NCBI GenBank assembly: GCA_035937795.1
Contig: DASZHO010000129.1
Coordinates: forward strand, 8,255 to 72,254
Direction: 5' to 3'
DNA length: 64,000 bases
Source: JAMQPK01 sp035937795
Lineage (GTDB): Bacteria; Acidobacteriota; Vicinamibacteria; Vicinamibacterales; JAMQPK01
This document shows, in pieces, positions 17,218 to 26,132 of the stretch. The notes below the pieces were generated by a model that searched no databases, was not told the origin of the DNA, and saw nothing but the letters and a program-made list of their open reading frames with translations. Every line of letters begins with the position of its first letter. The first letter of the stretch is position 1. The translations under genes and the position numbers were made by a program.

Positions 17218-18867
17218 TCAATTGACGCCGACGGCGGTCCACGCCTGCGTCACGGCTCGCTCCGGCGCGCTGCCGGTGCCATACAAGTCGCGGGCGGCCT
17301 GAATGGTGGCCGCGCGGGCCATCGAGAATCTCGCGTTGGCCGTCAGCATCTGGGTGAAGCCCCGATAGAACACCTTTTCAATCTGGTCCCGATTGGCCGG
17401 GCCGACGCCCTGCACCGCCTGACCCGACGTCCGATTGGTGCCGCCTTCGATCGCCAGATAAAACGCCTGGTCGACGATGGTGCAGTTGGTGTGCACGCCG
17501 CCGTTGTCGCCGGTGCCCGTGTAGCGCTTCGAGTAATGATCGGGATCGCCGAACACGCCTGGATTGTCGAACGACCGGATCCCCCCCGGACGGAAGACGT
17601 CCGAACCCAGCTCGTAGCTGGCCTGCATGAGGCCGTCCCCGGCTGGCTGGAAGAAGAATTTCACCGACACGCCAATGAAATCCGAAAACGCCTCGTTCAG
17701 CGCACCCGACTCGTTCATGTAAATCAGCCCCGAGGAAAACTCCGTGACGCCGTGGCTGAGCTCGTGCGCCACGATGTCCAGCCCGCTGGAAAAAAAATCG
17801 ACGGTCTGGTGGAACGCCGCCGACCTGAACCCGGGCGGCAGCCCTTCGCCATAGACGACGATGCCATCGCCTGCGTAGAACGCGTTCAGATAGAAGAGGC
17901 CGACGATGTCCGAGGAGGCAGAGCCGAGATCGGACCGCCGGGCCGGATGCAGCACGACGGTGAGCGCAAGATCTTTGTTGTCCAGACCATGCCGGCCGAA
18001 CCGCTTGAAGTAGTAGTCATACGTGTAACCCGCGTACACGTGGCCGTCGACGTCTGGTCCGTCGCTCCAGACATTGTCCGGGCTGCTCGCCAGATCGTTG
18101 ACGCCCAGCGAAATCACGCCGTTCAGGAAGTCGAGCGAGCGCGAGACATTCCCCTTCATATCGAACGTGGCGATGTCGGGCGGCCGCAGGAGATCCTCGG
18201 TGACATACGCGCCGCGGTCGGCCCGCGCGCTCACTTTCTTGGTGTCGCCGAACACGCCGGTGCCCTTGCCGATCGCCGCCTGGCGCTGAATATTGCTGTA
18301 TTGCAGGATGACCGCGCCGCTGCGCGCGTCCAGGAAGTAGACGATCCGATCGGTGGGCGTTTTGACGAGAAACCGGTACGCGAGGGCGTAGCCGCCCGCC
18401 GCGTCGGTGCCGATGTCGACCGGCAGGATCACGAGCTCGGGGCCCTGATCGATCACGAGATCCGGCGGCCCCAGCTGCCTCACGTTGTCGGTGGCCATTT
18501 CGGCGGAGAGCTGAGGCGTGGTGTCAATGTTGACGGAAGGGTAGATCTGGCCGAACACCGAGACCGACAGCGGCCCGTCCATCTGGCGCGTCACATCTGC
18601 GCCGAAGACCCGCACGCCCTGATAGTACTGATCGAACCGCTCGTGCGACCGCCCGGCGAGCAGGGTGTCGTCGGTGACCGCGCGCAGACGCAGATCGCCG
18701 CTCCGCTGCATCTGCCTGACAGCCGTGTCCCACTGTCGAAGCTCCGGGAGCGAGGACGCGGTCACCGTGACCCGATCCGGTGCGGCGCCGGTGAGTGCCG
18801 GTGGGCGCGCCAGCATCATCGATGCGACGAGTGCAGCGCTGAGAAACGTCGTGATCCTTGGAGGCAT
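17218..18867 (-). CDS. secreted thermolysin-like (M4) metallopeptidase
   Basis: 549 residues: signal peptide (TTFLSAALVASMMLA), an FTP/propeptide region with PepSY-like strands (VITDQGPELVILPV region through YRFLVKTP), then the M4 catalytic domain. The zinc motif is HELSHGVTEF, followed by the third ligand in NESGALNEAFSDFIG; the catalytic His region is GGVHTNCTIVDQAFYLA. The C-terminus (FYRGFTQMLTANARFSMARAA) matches M4 ends. Start ATG at 18867 gives a clean signal peptide. Exported endopeptidase for protein scavenging. Confidence 0.9.
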   Translation of the reverse strand: MPPRITTFLSAALVASMMLARPPALTGAAPDRVTVTASSLPELRQWDTAVRQMQRSGDLRLRAVTDDTLLAGRSHERFDQYYQGVRVFGADVTRQMDGPLSVSVFGQIYPSVNIDTTPQLSAEMATDNVRQLGPPDLVIDQGPELVILPVDIGTDAAGGYALAYRFLVKTPTDRIVYFLDARSGAVILQYSNIQRQAAIGKGTGVFGDTKKVSARADRGAYVTEDLLRPPDIATFDMKGNVSRSLDFLNGVISLGVNDLASSPDNVWSDGPDVDGHVYAGYTYDYYFKRFGRHGLDNKDLALTVVLHPARRSDLGSASSDIVGLFYLNAFYAGDGIVVYGEGLPPGFRSAAFHQTVDFFSSGLDIVAHELSHGVTEFSSGLIYMNESGALNEAFSDFIGVSVKFFFQPAGDGLMQASYELGSDVFRPGGIRSFDNPGVFGDPDHYSKRYTGTGDNGGVHTNCTIVDQAFYLAIEGGTNRTSGQAVQGVGPANRDQIEKVFYRGFTQMLTANARFSMARAATIQAARDLYGTGSAPERAVTQAWTAVGVN

Positions 18868-18920
18868 CACTAATCGTAACCCGAGTTCAAGGCGGAGCGC
18901 CGAACGTGGGCCGCTCGCTT

Positions 18921-18926
18921 TATACT
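18921..18926 (+). promoter_or_regulatory. -10 box of a leaderless ppk2 transcript
   Basis: TATACT ends ten bases before the ATG at 18936, so transcription would begin about three bases before the start codon. No Shine-Dalgarno sequence is present. Confidence 0.45.
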
Positions 18927-18935
18927 TTTGCACCT

Positions 18936-19805
18936 ATGAATGTGGCTCGCTTTCGCGTCCAAGCCGGAGATCGAAAGCCGCTCGACCGTCAGCGCCGCGA
19001 CTTCACCGGCGGCTTCAGCGGCAAAGACGACGCCCAGAAGCATCTCGACGGCCGGCTCCAGCGCCTCGAGGGGCTGCAGGACAAGTTGTACGGACAGCGG
19101 CGATATGCGCTGCTCGTCATCCTGCAGGGCATGGACAGCGCGGGCAAGGACAGCACGATCAATCACGTCTTTCGCGGGTTCAATCCCGCCGGCCTGGCCG
19201 TTCATAGCTTCAAGCAGCCGTCTTCAGAAGAGCTCCTCCATGACTTTCTGTGGCGCGAATGCCGCGTCTTGCCCGCGCGCGGCCAGATCGGCGTGTTCAA
19301 TCGGTCGTATTACGAGGAGGTGCTCGTGGTCCGCGTGCACCCTGAGTTGCTGGAAAACGAGTGCCTGCCCGCCAGGCGGGTGGGGTCGAAGATCTGGAGT
19401 GAACGCTTCGAAGACATCAACGCGTTCGAGCGGCACTTGTGGCGAAACGGCACCCACGTCCTGAAGTTCTTTCTGAATATTTCGCGGAGGGAGCAGGAAA
19501 AGCGCCTGCTGGCGAGAATCGAAGATCCGTCCAAGAACTGGAAATTCTCGCCGGGCGATCTGCCCGAGCGTTTGAAGTGGCGTGCGTACATGGCCGCCTA
19601 TGCCGACGCGCTTGCCGCCACGAGCACCGATCACGCGCCCTGGTACGTGATCCCTGCCGATCACAAGTGGTTCGCGCACGCGGCAATCGCTGAAATTCTC
19701 TACGAAACGCTGTCCGGGTTCGATCTTCGCTTCCCGGCGCTGTCCCCGGCTCAGCAGCGCGAGTTGAGTCAGGCGCACCGGCAGTTGAAGCGGCAGAAGC
19801 GCTGA
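18936..19805 (+). CDS. ppk2: polyphosphate kinase 2 family protein
   Basis: 289 residues. PPK2 enzymes transfer phosphate between polyphosphate and nucleotides. Walker A is GMDSAGKDST (65-74) and the Walker B-type segment is NRSYYEEVLVVRVHP (122-136); the lid region includes ERFEDINAFERHL and the motif WKFSPGDLPERLKW. This matches single-domain PPK2. Subclass (AMP- or ADP-phosphorylating) cannot be set by eye. Likely leaderless start at ATG 18936. Divergent from the M4 peptidase gene. Confidence 0.85.
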   Translation: MNVARFRVQAGDRKPLDRQRRDFTGGFSGKDDAQKHLDGRLQRLEGLQDKLYGQRRYALLVILQGMDSAGKDSTINHVFRGFNPAGLAVHSFKQPSSEELLHDFLWRECRVLPARGQIGVFNRSYYEEVLVVRVHPELLENECLPARRVGSKIWSERFEDINAFERHLWRNGTHVLKFFLNISRREQEKRLLARIEDPSKNWKFSPGDLPERLKWRAYMAAYADALAATSTDHAPWYVIPADHKWFAHAAIAEILYETLSGFDLRFPALSPAQQRELSQAHRQLKRQKR

Positions 19806-19808
19806 ATT

Positions 19809-20672
19809 TCAGCGTACGGGGTCTTTGAGCAGCTCGGCTTTCGCGCGCTCGAGCATGAACGTGAGCGATTCCTTTGGGACCTCTGTTACGAACGGCTTGA
19901 TCAGCCACCGGAATACGAACGGCACCTCGCGCGACAACGTCAATGATTCACACTGAATGTAAGTGCCGCCGTCGCGCTCGAGGAACCGCCAGTACGTGTT
20001 CAGCCGCCACATGAAGCCGTTTTCCTCGCCCTCCCGTTTCGGCTGCTCCCGTGGCGTGCCGGCATCGGCGATCTCGACGATGCGCGTGCTGCGAATCCGG
20101 CTGTAGGCGCGGTCGGACGCGGGTCGAAAAAAATCAGCCTCGTTCTCGGTGTCCATGGTCACGCCGATAATCTTCTTGAAGTGAAAGCGGAGCGCCACGC
20201 GGAAATGATCCGCCGTTCGTTCCAGCGTTTTCGACCGGACGATGCCCGGAGCGAAGACCTGCCAGTGGCGATCGTAATCCTCCATCAACGCGACCGCTGA
20301 ATCCACGCGCACGCCCGGCACGAACACGAGGCCGACCCAGTGGTGAATCAGGGCGTCGGGCGCGTCGATCGATTTCGATCCGTCGAGCGTTTCCAGCCGC
20401 TCGATGACGATCCCGCCCGAGTGCAGGCCGCGCTGCATTTCCTCGCGCCCGGCCTGCGAAAGCGTGTCTATCCACAAAAACGCCTGGCCGCGCGCCATCT
20501 CGGCATCAATCCGCTGCTCGGTCAGCGCGACATAACCATCGAACGCCGCAGTCGTCTCCGGGTTGAGGCGGGTCGCATGAAGACAAACGGCCGCCGCCAG
20601 CACGAACGCCGCCGGCGCGAAGGCTGGCAGTGCCGGACGGCCGCGTCGATGGAGAAGGCGTTGTGCAGACAC
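19809..20672 (-). CDS. exported SRPBCC/START-like protein of unknown function
   Basis: 287 residues. An N-terminal hydrophobic segment (FAPAAFVLAAAVCLHA) suggests export or anchoring. The body has the pattern of a helix-grip (START/SRPBCC) domain: HHWVGLVFVPGVRVDSAVALMEDYDRHWQVFAP, central strands with RIVEIADAG, then GFMWRLNTYWRFLERDGGTYIQCESLTLSREVP and a C-terminal helix (LTFMLERAKAELLKD). Ligand unknown. It lies 21 bases beyond the end of the VWFA gene, so it is probably the last gene of the tolC/VWFA operon. Confidence 0.65.
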   Translation of the reverse strand: MSAQRLLHRRGRPALPAFAPAAFVLAAAVCLHATRLNPETTAAFDGYVALTEQRIDAEMARGQAFLWIDTLSQAGREEMQRGLHSGGIVIERLETLDGSKSIDAPDALIHHWVGLVFVPGVRVDSAVALMEDYDRHWQVFAPGIVRSKTLERTADHFRVALRFHFKKIIGVTMDTENEADFFRPASDRAYSRIRSTRIVEIADAGTPREQPKREGEENGFMWRLNTYWRFLERDGGTYIQCESLTLSREVPFVFRWLIKPFVTEVPKESLTFMLERAKAELLKDPVR

Positions 20673-20693
20673 GACTGGGTTCCGCCGGGCGGC

Positions 20694-22433
20694 TCAGTTC
20701 GTGATGCGGAAGAGGATGACGGTCTTCGCGTCCGGACCGGTCGGGCTGGTGGCCACCACCTCGATGCGGTAGTCTTCCGGCGGAAATCTGGCGAGCGGAA
20801 GATCGAACTGGACCATGCCCGGCGGCAGCGCGGCCGGCACCCGGCTGAGGGTCTCGATTGGCGTGCCGGCGCGGTTCATCAGCGTGGCGGTGACTTCGGG
20901 AGCGCTGTCGTCGGCCGAGTACACTGGAATTCGCACGAGCAGCCGCTCCGTCCGGCTGAATTCCCGCGCCGCGGCCGGCGCGGCGTCGACGCTCGCGCTT
21001 GCCGCTGTGAATTCGCGCGCGTTGCGCGTCCGCAGGATTTGCGGTGTCGCGATCGTCGGGCGCGATACGCGCAGGTCCGGCACGTCCATCCCCCGGTAAT
21101 CCGAATCGATCGGCTGGCCGTCGATGCCCTGAACCGTCATCTCCAGCTCGATGTGCCCGGGCGGGGCATCGAACGCGGCGCGTGAATCGACGCGATCCTG
21201 AAACAGTACGCGTCCGTCAGCAGCGGTCGCTTTGAGGATCACCGACCCGATGTGTTGATTGCGCGGCGGCGCGGTGCCCGGCTCCCACGTCATGATCACC
21301 GTGGTGAGGCCGTTCGGTCCGCGCGAGGTACCGAACCAGGGATGAACCAGAGTGCTGACATGCGGCGTCTTTGTCGCCATCGGTATGGCGCGGGGTGGAG
21401 GTCCGGCGGCCAGACGCAGCGCTTCTGCGCTCGGCGCCCAGTAGCCCGAACGCGTGCGAATCTGCGCGCCCGGCCGTTTCACTCGTATCCCGACGGGATG
21501 AAATTTTCCATCGCCGGCGCTCGCCGGGCGATAGCTCAGTTCGTAATAGCTGTCGAGGTCGCGGGCCGACTGTTGCATGCCCGCGATCAGATCGACGTTG
21601 TCGATCGTGGCTTCGCCGCCGGTCTGATCCGCCAGCGATCGGAGCGACGAGATTGTCTGATCGGAACCGTTCCCGGCGGAAGGCACGCGAGGATCGATGG
21701 GATAGATCGCGACCCCGTATCGGTTGGCCGCATAGACCACACCCCGCAGACTTCCCATCGGGCCGTCGTTGCGCGACTGCGGCGGCGCAAAGCCTTCGCT
21801 CACGAGCACGATCGTCTTGCGTCCGTCCCGCATGGCGCCGATGCGCAGCGCCAGCGCCTGCAGCGCCGACGAGACGACCTGGGCGCGGCCAGCGTCCGCG
21901 GCCGCCGGCGCGCGGCTCATCAGGCTTTCCTCGAACGGTGTGCGCGGCGCGTAGTCGCCTTTGCGGCCGTCAAACGCGTCGATCGCCGAGTGGAGCGCGC
22001 GGCGATCCTCGGTCACCTGGATCCCTCTCAGCGGGTCGAGCGGTTTCATCACGGCGACAAGATCGTTCGGCCGCAGATCGGAGTCGACGAACTGCGCGAG
22101 CGCCGCGCGGGCGCGCGCGCTGTCGCCGGTCTCCACGTGATAGTCGTCCAGAAAAATCGCGATGAGCCGGCCATCGCGCCCCGATTCGAGCGTCGCGCTG
22201 TCGACCGGCCGGGTCTCGCCGTTGTCGCTGATTTCAAAGTCAGCAGGTTTCAGATCGCGGATGGGGTGGTCGCTGCGGTCGGTGACGATGGCGTCGAGCC
22301 GGATGGCATCGGGAGGCGATTCCGCTGGGCCCGCGGGCCTGAAAGCCAGCCCCACACCCGGAGAGCGCGATGTGGGGCTGGCCATCAGGCCAGTTGACAG
22401 CAGGATCGTTAGAGCGACGACAACAGGCTTCAT
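20694..22433 (-). CDS. VWFA-related protein, acidobacterial type
   Basis: 579 residues, exported (signal peptide ALTILLSTGLMAS). A leading strand-rich domain (IRLDAIVTDRSDHPIRDLKPADFEISDNG) precedes a von Willebrand A-like domain: IAIFLDDYHVETGDSARARAAL contains the D-x-x-x-x segment in place of a strict DxSxS, followed by GRKTIVLVSEGF and ADQTGGEATIDN. This architecture is typical of the 'VWFA-related Acidobacterial domain' family, abundant in that phylum; roles are unproven. Start overlaps the TolC stop (ATGA), so the two are translationally coupled. Confidence 0.85.
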   Translation of the reverse strand: MKPVVVALTILLSTGLMASPTSRSPGVGLAFRPAGPAESPPDAIRLDAIVTDRSDHPIRDLKPADFEISDNGETRPVDSATLESGRDGRLIAIFLDDYHVETGDSARARAALAQFVDSDLRPNDLVAVMKPLDPLRGIQVTEDRRALHSAIDAFDGRKGDYAPRTPFEESLMSRAPAAADAGRAQVVSSALQALALRIGAMRDGRKTIVLVSEGFAPPQSRNDGPMGSLRGVVYAANRYGVAIYPIDPRVPSAGNGSDQTISSLRSLADQTGGEATIDNVDLIAGMQQSARDLDSYYELSYRPASAGDGKFHPVGIRVKRPGAQIRTRSGYWAPSAEALRLAAGPPPRAIPMATKTPHVSTLVHPWFGTSRGPNGLTTVIMTWEPGTAPPRNQHIGSVILKATAADGRVLFQDRVDSRAAFDAPPGHIELEMTVQGIDGQPIDSDYRGMDVPDLRVSRPTIATPQILRTRNAREFTAASASVDAAPAAAREFSRTERLLVRIPVYSADDSAPEVTATLMNRAGTPIETLSRVPAALPPGMVQFDLPLARFPPEDYRIEVVATSPTGPDAKTVILFRITN

Positions 22434-24100
22434 TTTCCTACAAGGGTGATGTTGCTGAACGTTCCCGTTTGCTGCACGCGATCGAATTCGACGAGCGCAG
22501 TCTGATACGCCGCCACGGCCTGCAGCTCGTTGTTCTGCGCGGTAGCCAGGTCGCGCTGTGCCTGCACGACCTCGAAGTTGGTGGCCATCCCCACGTTGAA
22601 CTTGCTGTTGGCGGCGTTGAGCTGTTGCTGGGCGAGCGTCGTCGCCGACTGCGTTGCCCGCACCCGCTCGACGCCGTTCTGGATGTTGACCGCCGCATTG
22701 CTCACATCGGTGGCCACCTGCAGATCAAGCGAGCGCAACTGAACGTTCACCTGATTCTGCTGGATCTGCCCGCGTGCCAATGCGGCCCCTTGCGCGCTCA
22801 TCCCCAGCGGATAGCTGAAATTCACCGTGACCGTCCATGTGGGATAAGTGCCCTTCAATAATGTGTGAAGCGAGTCTGCGTATCCGCCCGGTATGGTGCC
22901 GGTGACTACACGGTTGATGCCCGTTCCAGAAGAGACGAATTGCGTTCCTCCCTGTCCGATAAAGCCATATCGCCCTACAAGATCGGCTTGTGGCAACGTT
23001 TGATCGTGCAGGAATTTCAGCGTGACATCGTTGATGGCCATATCCTTCTTAACCAACGCTACGTCGCTTCTCGTGCTCTTCGCCTTTTCGATGGCCGCGT
23101 TCACGTCAATCGGAGCGGGTGAAAAGTTCGGACGATCGACCGGATCGAGAGTCGAGGTCCAGACCGGATCGTTTGTTCCGCTCACGATGAGCCGCTTGAG
23201 CGCGATTTCGTTCGTGCGCGCCGTGCCCTGCGCGGTGACTAGCAGCTGCTGTTGCGTCGCGGCCTGGGACTGCGCCGTGACGACATCGATTGGCGCCATC
23301 GTCCCGATTTGCACTTTGGTCTGGTTGTCCTTGACAAGCTGGTTAGCCAGGTCCACCGACTGCTGCGCCACGCCGACAGCCTCGATGGCCAATTCGTAAT
23401 TCCAGTACGCGTTCCGGGTGTTCGCGACCGTATTGACGATGGTAGCCTGCAGCTGAATATCAGAAATGTCCTGATTGAGCTTGGTAATGACGAGCTGCTC
23501 GCGGTTGGTGTCGATACGGAAGTTACGCATCATCGGTTGCGTGTAGGTTCCAGACCAATTCGGGGTGTACAAAGGATCAAACAGCGATATCTGGGCGGTG
23601 GTGGTCTGTCGAGCGTTGTTTAGCGCCGCAACGAAGCTCCCTCCGCCCCATCTGATGGATTGCGTGATACCCGCATTGTAATTCTGCGTGCCCGCGGTAA
23701 TTCCTGTGCCGACGGTGGCACCGCTCGTAGTGGTCGTTGCGGGCGTTGTTGCCGATTGGCTGATGATTGTTGAGGTAAGTATTGGCTTGTACACCGCTTC
23801 GAGACTCGCCATCGACAGATCGTAGGTTGGCGAATTCAGCCGCGCGACGGCGATGTCGAGGTTGTGGTCCAGCGCCATCTTCACCGTATCGTCAAGGGTC
23901 AAGGCCACACGCGGTCCCGCAGACGTCGGCGGGCGCGGCTTGGCGGTCGCGGGCTGAGCCGGTGCGCCGGCTTGCGCCACAGCCTGTTGCAGCACGGCGT
24001 CGCTGATGGCGAGCGAGCGCGGGAAATTGACGGTCTGCGCGGCCGCCGGCGCGAGTGACGCAAATGTGGCGACAACGAAGAGAAGAGCACGCTTAATCAC
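22430..24100 (-). CDS. TolC-family outer-membrane efflux protein
   Basis: 556 residues with signal peptide (LLFVVATFASLAPAAAQ). Two related halves rich in long helices with Asn/Ala/Gln (e.g. YWNYELAIEAVGVAQQSVDLANQLVKD; ATSLAQQQLNAANSKF-like segment near the end) and beta strands with alternating residues, as in OEP/TolC proteins. The start is GTG at 24100, preceded by GGAGG at 7-8 bases; an ATG further upstream is less likely. It forms the outer-membrane duct of an export system, but no inner-membrane pump is next to it; the partner is a VWFA-related protein. Confidence 0.85.
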   Translation of the reverse strand: MIKRALLFVVATFASLAPAAAQTVNFPRSLAISDAVLQQAVAQAGAPAQPATAKPRPPTSAGPRVALTLDDTVKMALDHNLDIAVARLNSPTYDLSMASLEAVYKPILTSTIISQSATTPATTTTSGATVGTGITAGTQNYNAGITQSIRWGGGSFVAALNNARQTTTAQISLFDPLYTPNWSGTYTQPMMRNFRIDTNREQLVITKLNQDISDIQLQATIVNTVANTRNAYWNYELAIEAVGVAQQSVDLANQLVKDNQTKVQIGTMAPIDVVTAQSQAATQQQLLVTAQGTARTNEIALKRLIVSGTNDPVWTSTLDPVDRPNFSPAPIDVNAAIEKAKSTRSDVALVKKDMAINDVTLKFLHDQTLPQADLVGRYGFIGQGGTQFVSSGTGINRVVTGTIPGGYADSLHTLLKGTYPTWTVTVNFSYPLGMSAQGAALARGQIQQNQVNVQLRSLDLQVATDVSNAAVNIQNGVERVRATQSATTLAQQQLNAANSKFNVGMATNFEVVQAQRDLATAQNNELQAVAAYQTALVEFDRVQQTGTFSNITLVGK

Positions 24101-24402
24101 AGGATCCTCCAGAAGGTATTCCGACAAGTAGTTCTCTAAGGTTAGCCTACGACAGAGAGGTTGAAAGAATTTACGCGAAAACTCAAGTCAGGGTTCCCGG
24201 CGCCCCTGGGCCGCCCGTGCCCCCCCGGGTTGTGCCGCCGCCCCGGGGTTGTGCGAGGGGTGCTCCGGGGTTGTGGCGCTGGTCCCAGGCTGTGCCACGG
24301 GTGCCAGGTGGTGTCGCAAGCCCCCGCCGTGTGTCCCCCTGTCTGGCCCCACTCGGCTCGCTTGGCGGCGTGCCTGGTAGGCTTTTTGCGTGACGGTGGG
24401 AC
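24101..24402. repeat. GC-rich divergent spacer with imperfect 19-22 bp direct repeats
   Basis: Between the divergent tolC-like and SGNH genes. The core GGGTTGTG recurs at 24227, 24246 and 24268, with a variant (AGGCTGTG) at 24287, at steps of 19, 22 and 19 bases. The plus strand is strongly G-rich around these copies. No convincing gene is seen in any frame. Confidence 0.6.
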
Positions 24403-25278
24403 ATGCTGACTCGCGCCTCTCTGGCCGTCCTGATGCCGGCTGTCTTCCTGACGGTTTCGTGCTCCGGCAGTCAGAGTCCGTCCGGACCGACTCCGCTTCC
24501 CCAGCCCAACTCGACGATGTTCTACACCGCCATGGGCGCGAGCGATGTGAACGGCGTCGGCGCAAGCATGGAGTGTCTGGATCTGTTTGGAGAGTGTCCC
24601 GCCTCGACCGGTTATGTCTTCGTCGCGAGACGCCAGCTGCAGGCGAAAGGCTTCACGGTCAACTTTTCCCAGCTCGGAATTCCGACGGCCACGATCGGAA
24701 GGGATTTCGAGAATCTCGGCAACGCGCACAATCATCTCGTCATCGGGAACCTGATCGAGAACGAAGCGCCGGTTGTTCACGCGGAGTCGACGCTGATCAC
24801 GATCTTTACAGGAGCCAATGACGTGAACGTCGTCACCGGTGCGCTGGGAGCTGGCGACGGCGGAAGCGACCAGCTCGGCTACATCAACAAACAAGTGAGC
24901 GCGTTCGGGGCCGACTATGCGACGCTGCTGAACCTGCTGCGCGGCCGCGCGCCCTCGGCGCGAATTGTCGTGTTGAACTTGCCGAACATGGGCGCGATGC
25001 CGTTTCTGGCGAGCGCGTCGCTTGCCCAGCGGCAGGCCGCACAGAAGCTCTCGGTCGGCATGACGACAACGGTCATCAATCCGCTGACCGCCGGGAACGC
25101 TCTGGTGATCGACATGATGTGCGACCCCCGCTCGTATCAAGCCTCGACCTATTCGAGCGACGGCTTCCACCCGAGCGACATCGGCTATGCGTGGATCGCC
25201 GGGGAAGTCGTTTCAGCCGCCACTACCAGCTACAAGTCGCCCCAGGCAAGCTGTGCGCAGATGAGCCTTGTGCCCTGA
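24403..25278 (+). CDS. SGNH/GDSL hydrolase, probable lipoprotein
   Basis: 291 residues. The N-terminal segment ends in LTVSC, a lipobox, so the protein is likely lipid-anchored. GDSL-like blocks: MGASDVNG (nucleophile Ser in block I, with GAS replacing GDS), TGANDVN (block III Asn) and DGFHPSD (block V Asp-His). Esterase or lipase activity on acylated substrates is expected. Preceded by the GC-rich repeat spacer and followed by a heptamer tract up to the convergent phosphoesterase gene. Confidence 0.8.
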   Translation: MLTRASLAVLMPAVFLTVSCSGSQSPSGPTPLPQPNSTMFYTAMGASDVNGVGASMECLDLFGECPASTGYVFVARRQLQAKGFTVNFSQLGIPTATIGRDFENLGNAHNHLVIGNLIENEAPVVHAESTLITIFTGANDVNVVTGALGAGDGGSDQLGYINKQVSAFGADYATLLNLLRGRAPSARIVVLNLPNMGAMPFLASASLAQRQAAQKLSVGMTTTVINPLTAGNALVIDMMCDPRSYQASTYSSDGFHPSDIGYAWIAGEVVSAATTSYKSPQASCAQMSLVP

Positions 25279-25322
25279 GCCCCGAAGCCCAGAGCCCAAA
25301 GCCCAGAGCCCGAAGCCCACTC
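25276..25322. repeat. heptamer repeat, AGAGCCC family, stop to stop
   Basis: About six 7-base units (TGAGCCC, AGAGCCC, AAAGCCC, GAAGCCC; one unit has an extra base) fill the spacer between the stop codons of the convergent genes at 25278 and 25323. Confidence 0.85.
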
Positions 25323-26132
25323 TCAGGTCGGTGCCCAGCCCTGATCCGAATGGTGGAATTTTCCAGCCCACGAGGCGACAAATCGCCCTTGCTCGGCGTC
25401 CCAGCTGTGCCGCTCAACCGTCACATCCGGTCTCTGGATCCGCAGCACGTTGAACGTATTCGATTCACCGCGGCCGCGTGTCGACATGGTCCCCGCCTGG
25501 ATGACGAGCGCCGAGTGCCCCTCGATTTTGTAGCGCTCGGCCGTGCGCCCGACGTGGCTGACGTGCAGATGGCCGGCGAGGAAGAGATCGGCGCCCACTT
25601 CGGCGAGCTTCGCCATCGCCATCTTCGCGTGTCCCACGAGATGCTCGGCGGCGACACCTTCCGGCACGTCGAATGGGTGATGGGTGACGACAATCTTGAT
25701 GAGTCCGGCCGGCACGCGCCGGAGACGGTCGGCAGCCCGCATCACCTGCGCCTGGTTCAGCCTCCCCGCGCCTCTGGCGACGAACGCGCGCGCGGTGTTG
25801 AGCCCGACCAGGGCCATTTCCTCGTCCTGGAAAGTCGGCTCGAGATCTTTTGAAATGAAGCGGCGATAGGACGCCAGCGGCGCCGTGAATCGCGCGGCGA
25901 TGTTGTAAAGAGGGACATCGTGATTGCCTGGGACGACGAGCGTCCGAAAGGGCAGGGCATCGAGAAAGGCGCGTGCTTCCACAAACTGGCGGCGCAGTGC
26001 GCGCTGGGTGAAATCGCCCGAGACGGCCACCAGATCGGGCGCGGTTGAGCCAATAGCATGAATCAGCGGGGTGAGCAGCCTCCGATCGAGGCGGCCGAAG
26101 TGCAAGTCGGAGAGATGAACGATCGTGCGCAT
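25323..26132 (-). CDS. calcineurin-like metallophosphoesterase
   Basis: 269 residues with all family blocks: HLSDLHFGRLD (D-x-H), AVSGDFTQ (GD), VVPGNHDVP (GNHD), VTHHPFD (H) and LAGHLHVSHVG (GHxH). This is the class III phosphodiesterase (CpdA-like) group, hydrolysing phosphomonoesters or diesters with two metals. The start shares one base with the stop of the upstream DAGK gene. As last gene of the type III PKS operon it may dephosphorylate a lipid intermediate; that is inference. Confidence 0.85.
   Translation of the reverse strand: MRTIVHLSDLHFGRLDRRLLTPLIHAIGSTAPDLVAVSGDFTQRALRRQFVEARAFLDALPFRTLVVPGNHDVPLYNIAARFTAPLASYRRFISKDLEPTFQDEEMALVGLNTARAFVARGAGRLNQAQVMRAADRLRRVPAGLIKIVVTHHPFDVPEGVAAEHLVGHAKMAMAKLAEVGADLFLAGHLHVSHVGRTAERYKIEGHSALVIQAGTMSTRGRGESNTFNVLRIQRPDVTVERHSWDAEQGRFVASWAGKFHHSDQGWAPT

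Noticed and set aside
24301..24311. Part of a possible sigma-54 site (GTGCCA) upstream of tolC
   Set aside because: No GCAA at the required spacing on the other side; it belongs to the G-rich repeat.
24161..24409. Small frames through the G-rich divergent spacer
   Set aside because: Composition (Pro/Arg/Gly/Cys) follows the repeat sequence; no motif, and the region fits a regulatory spacer.
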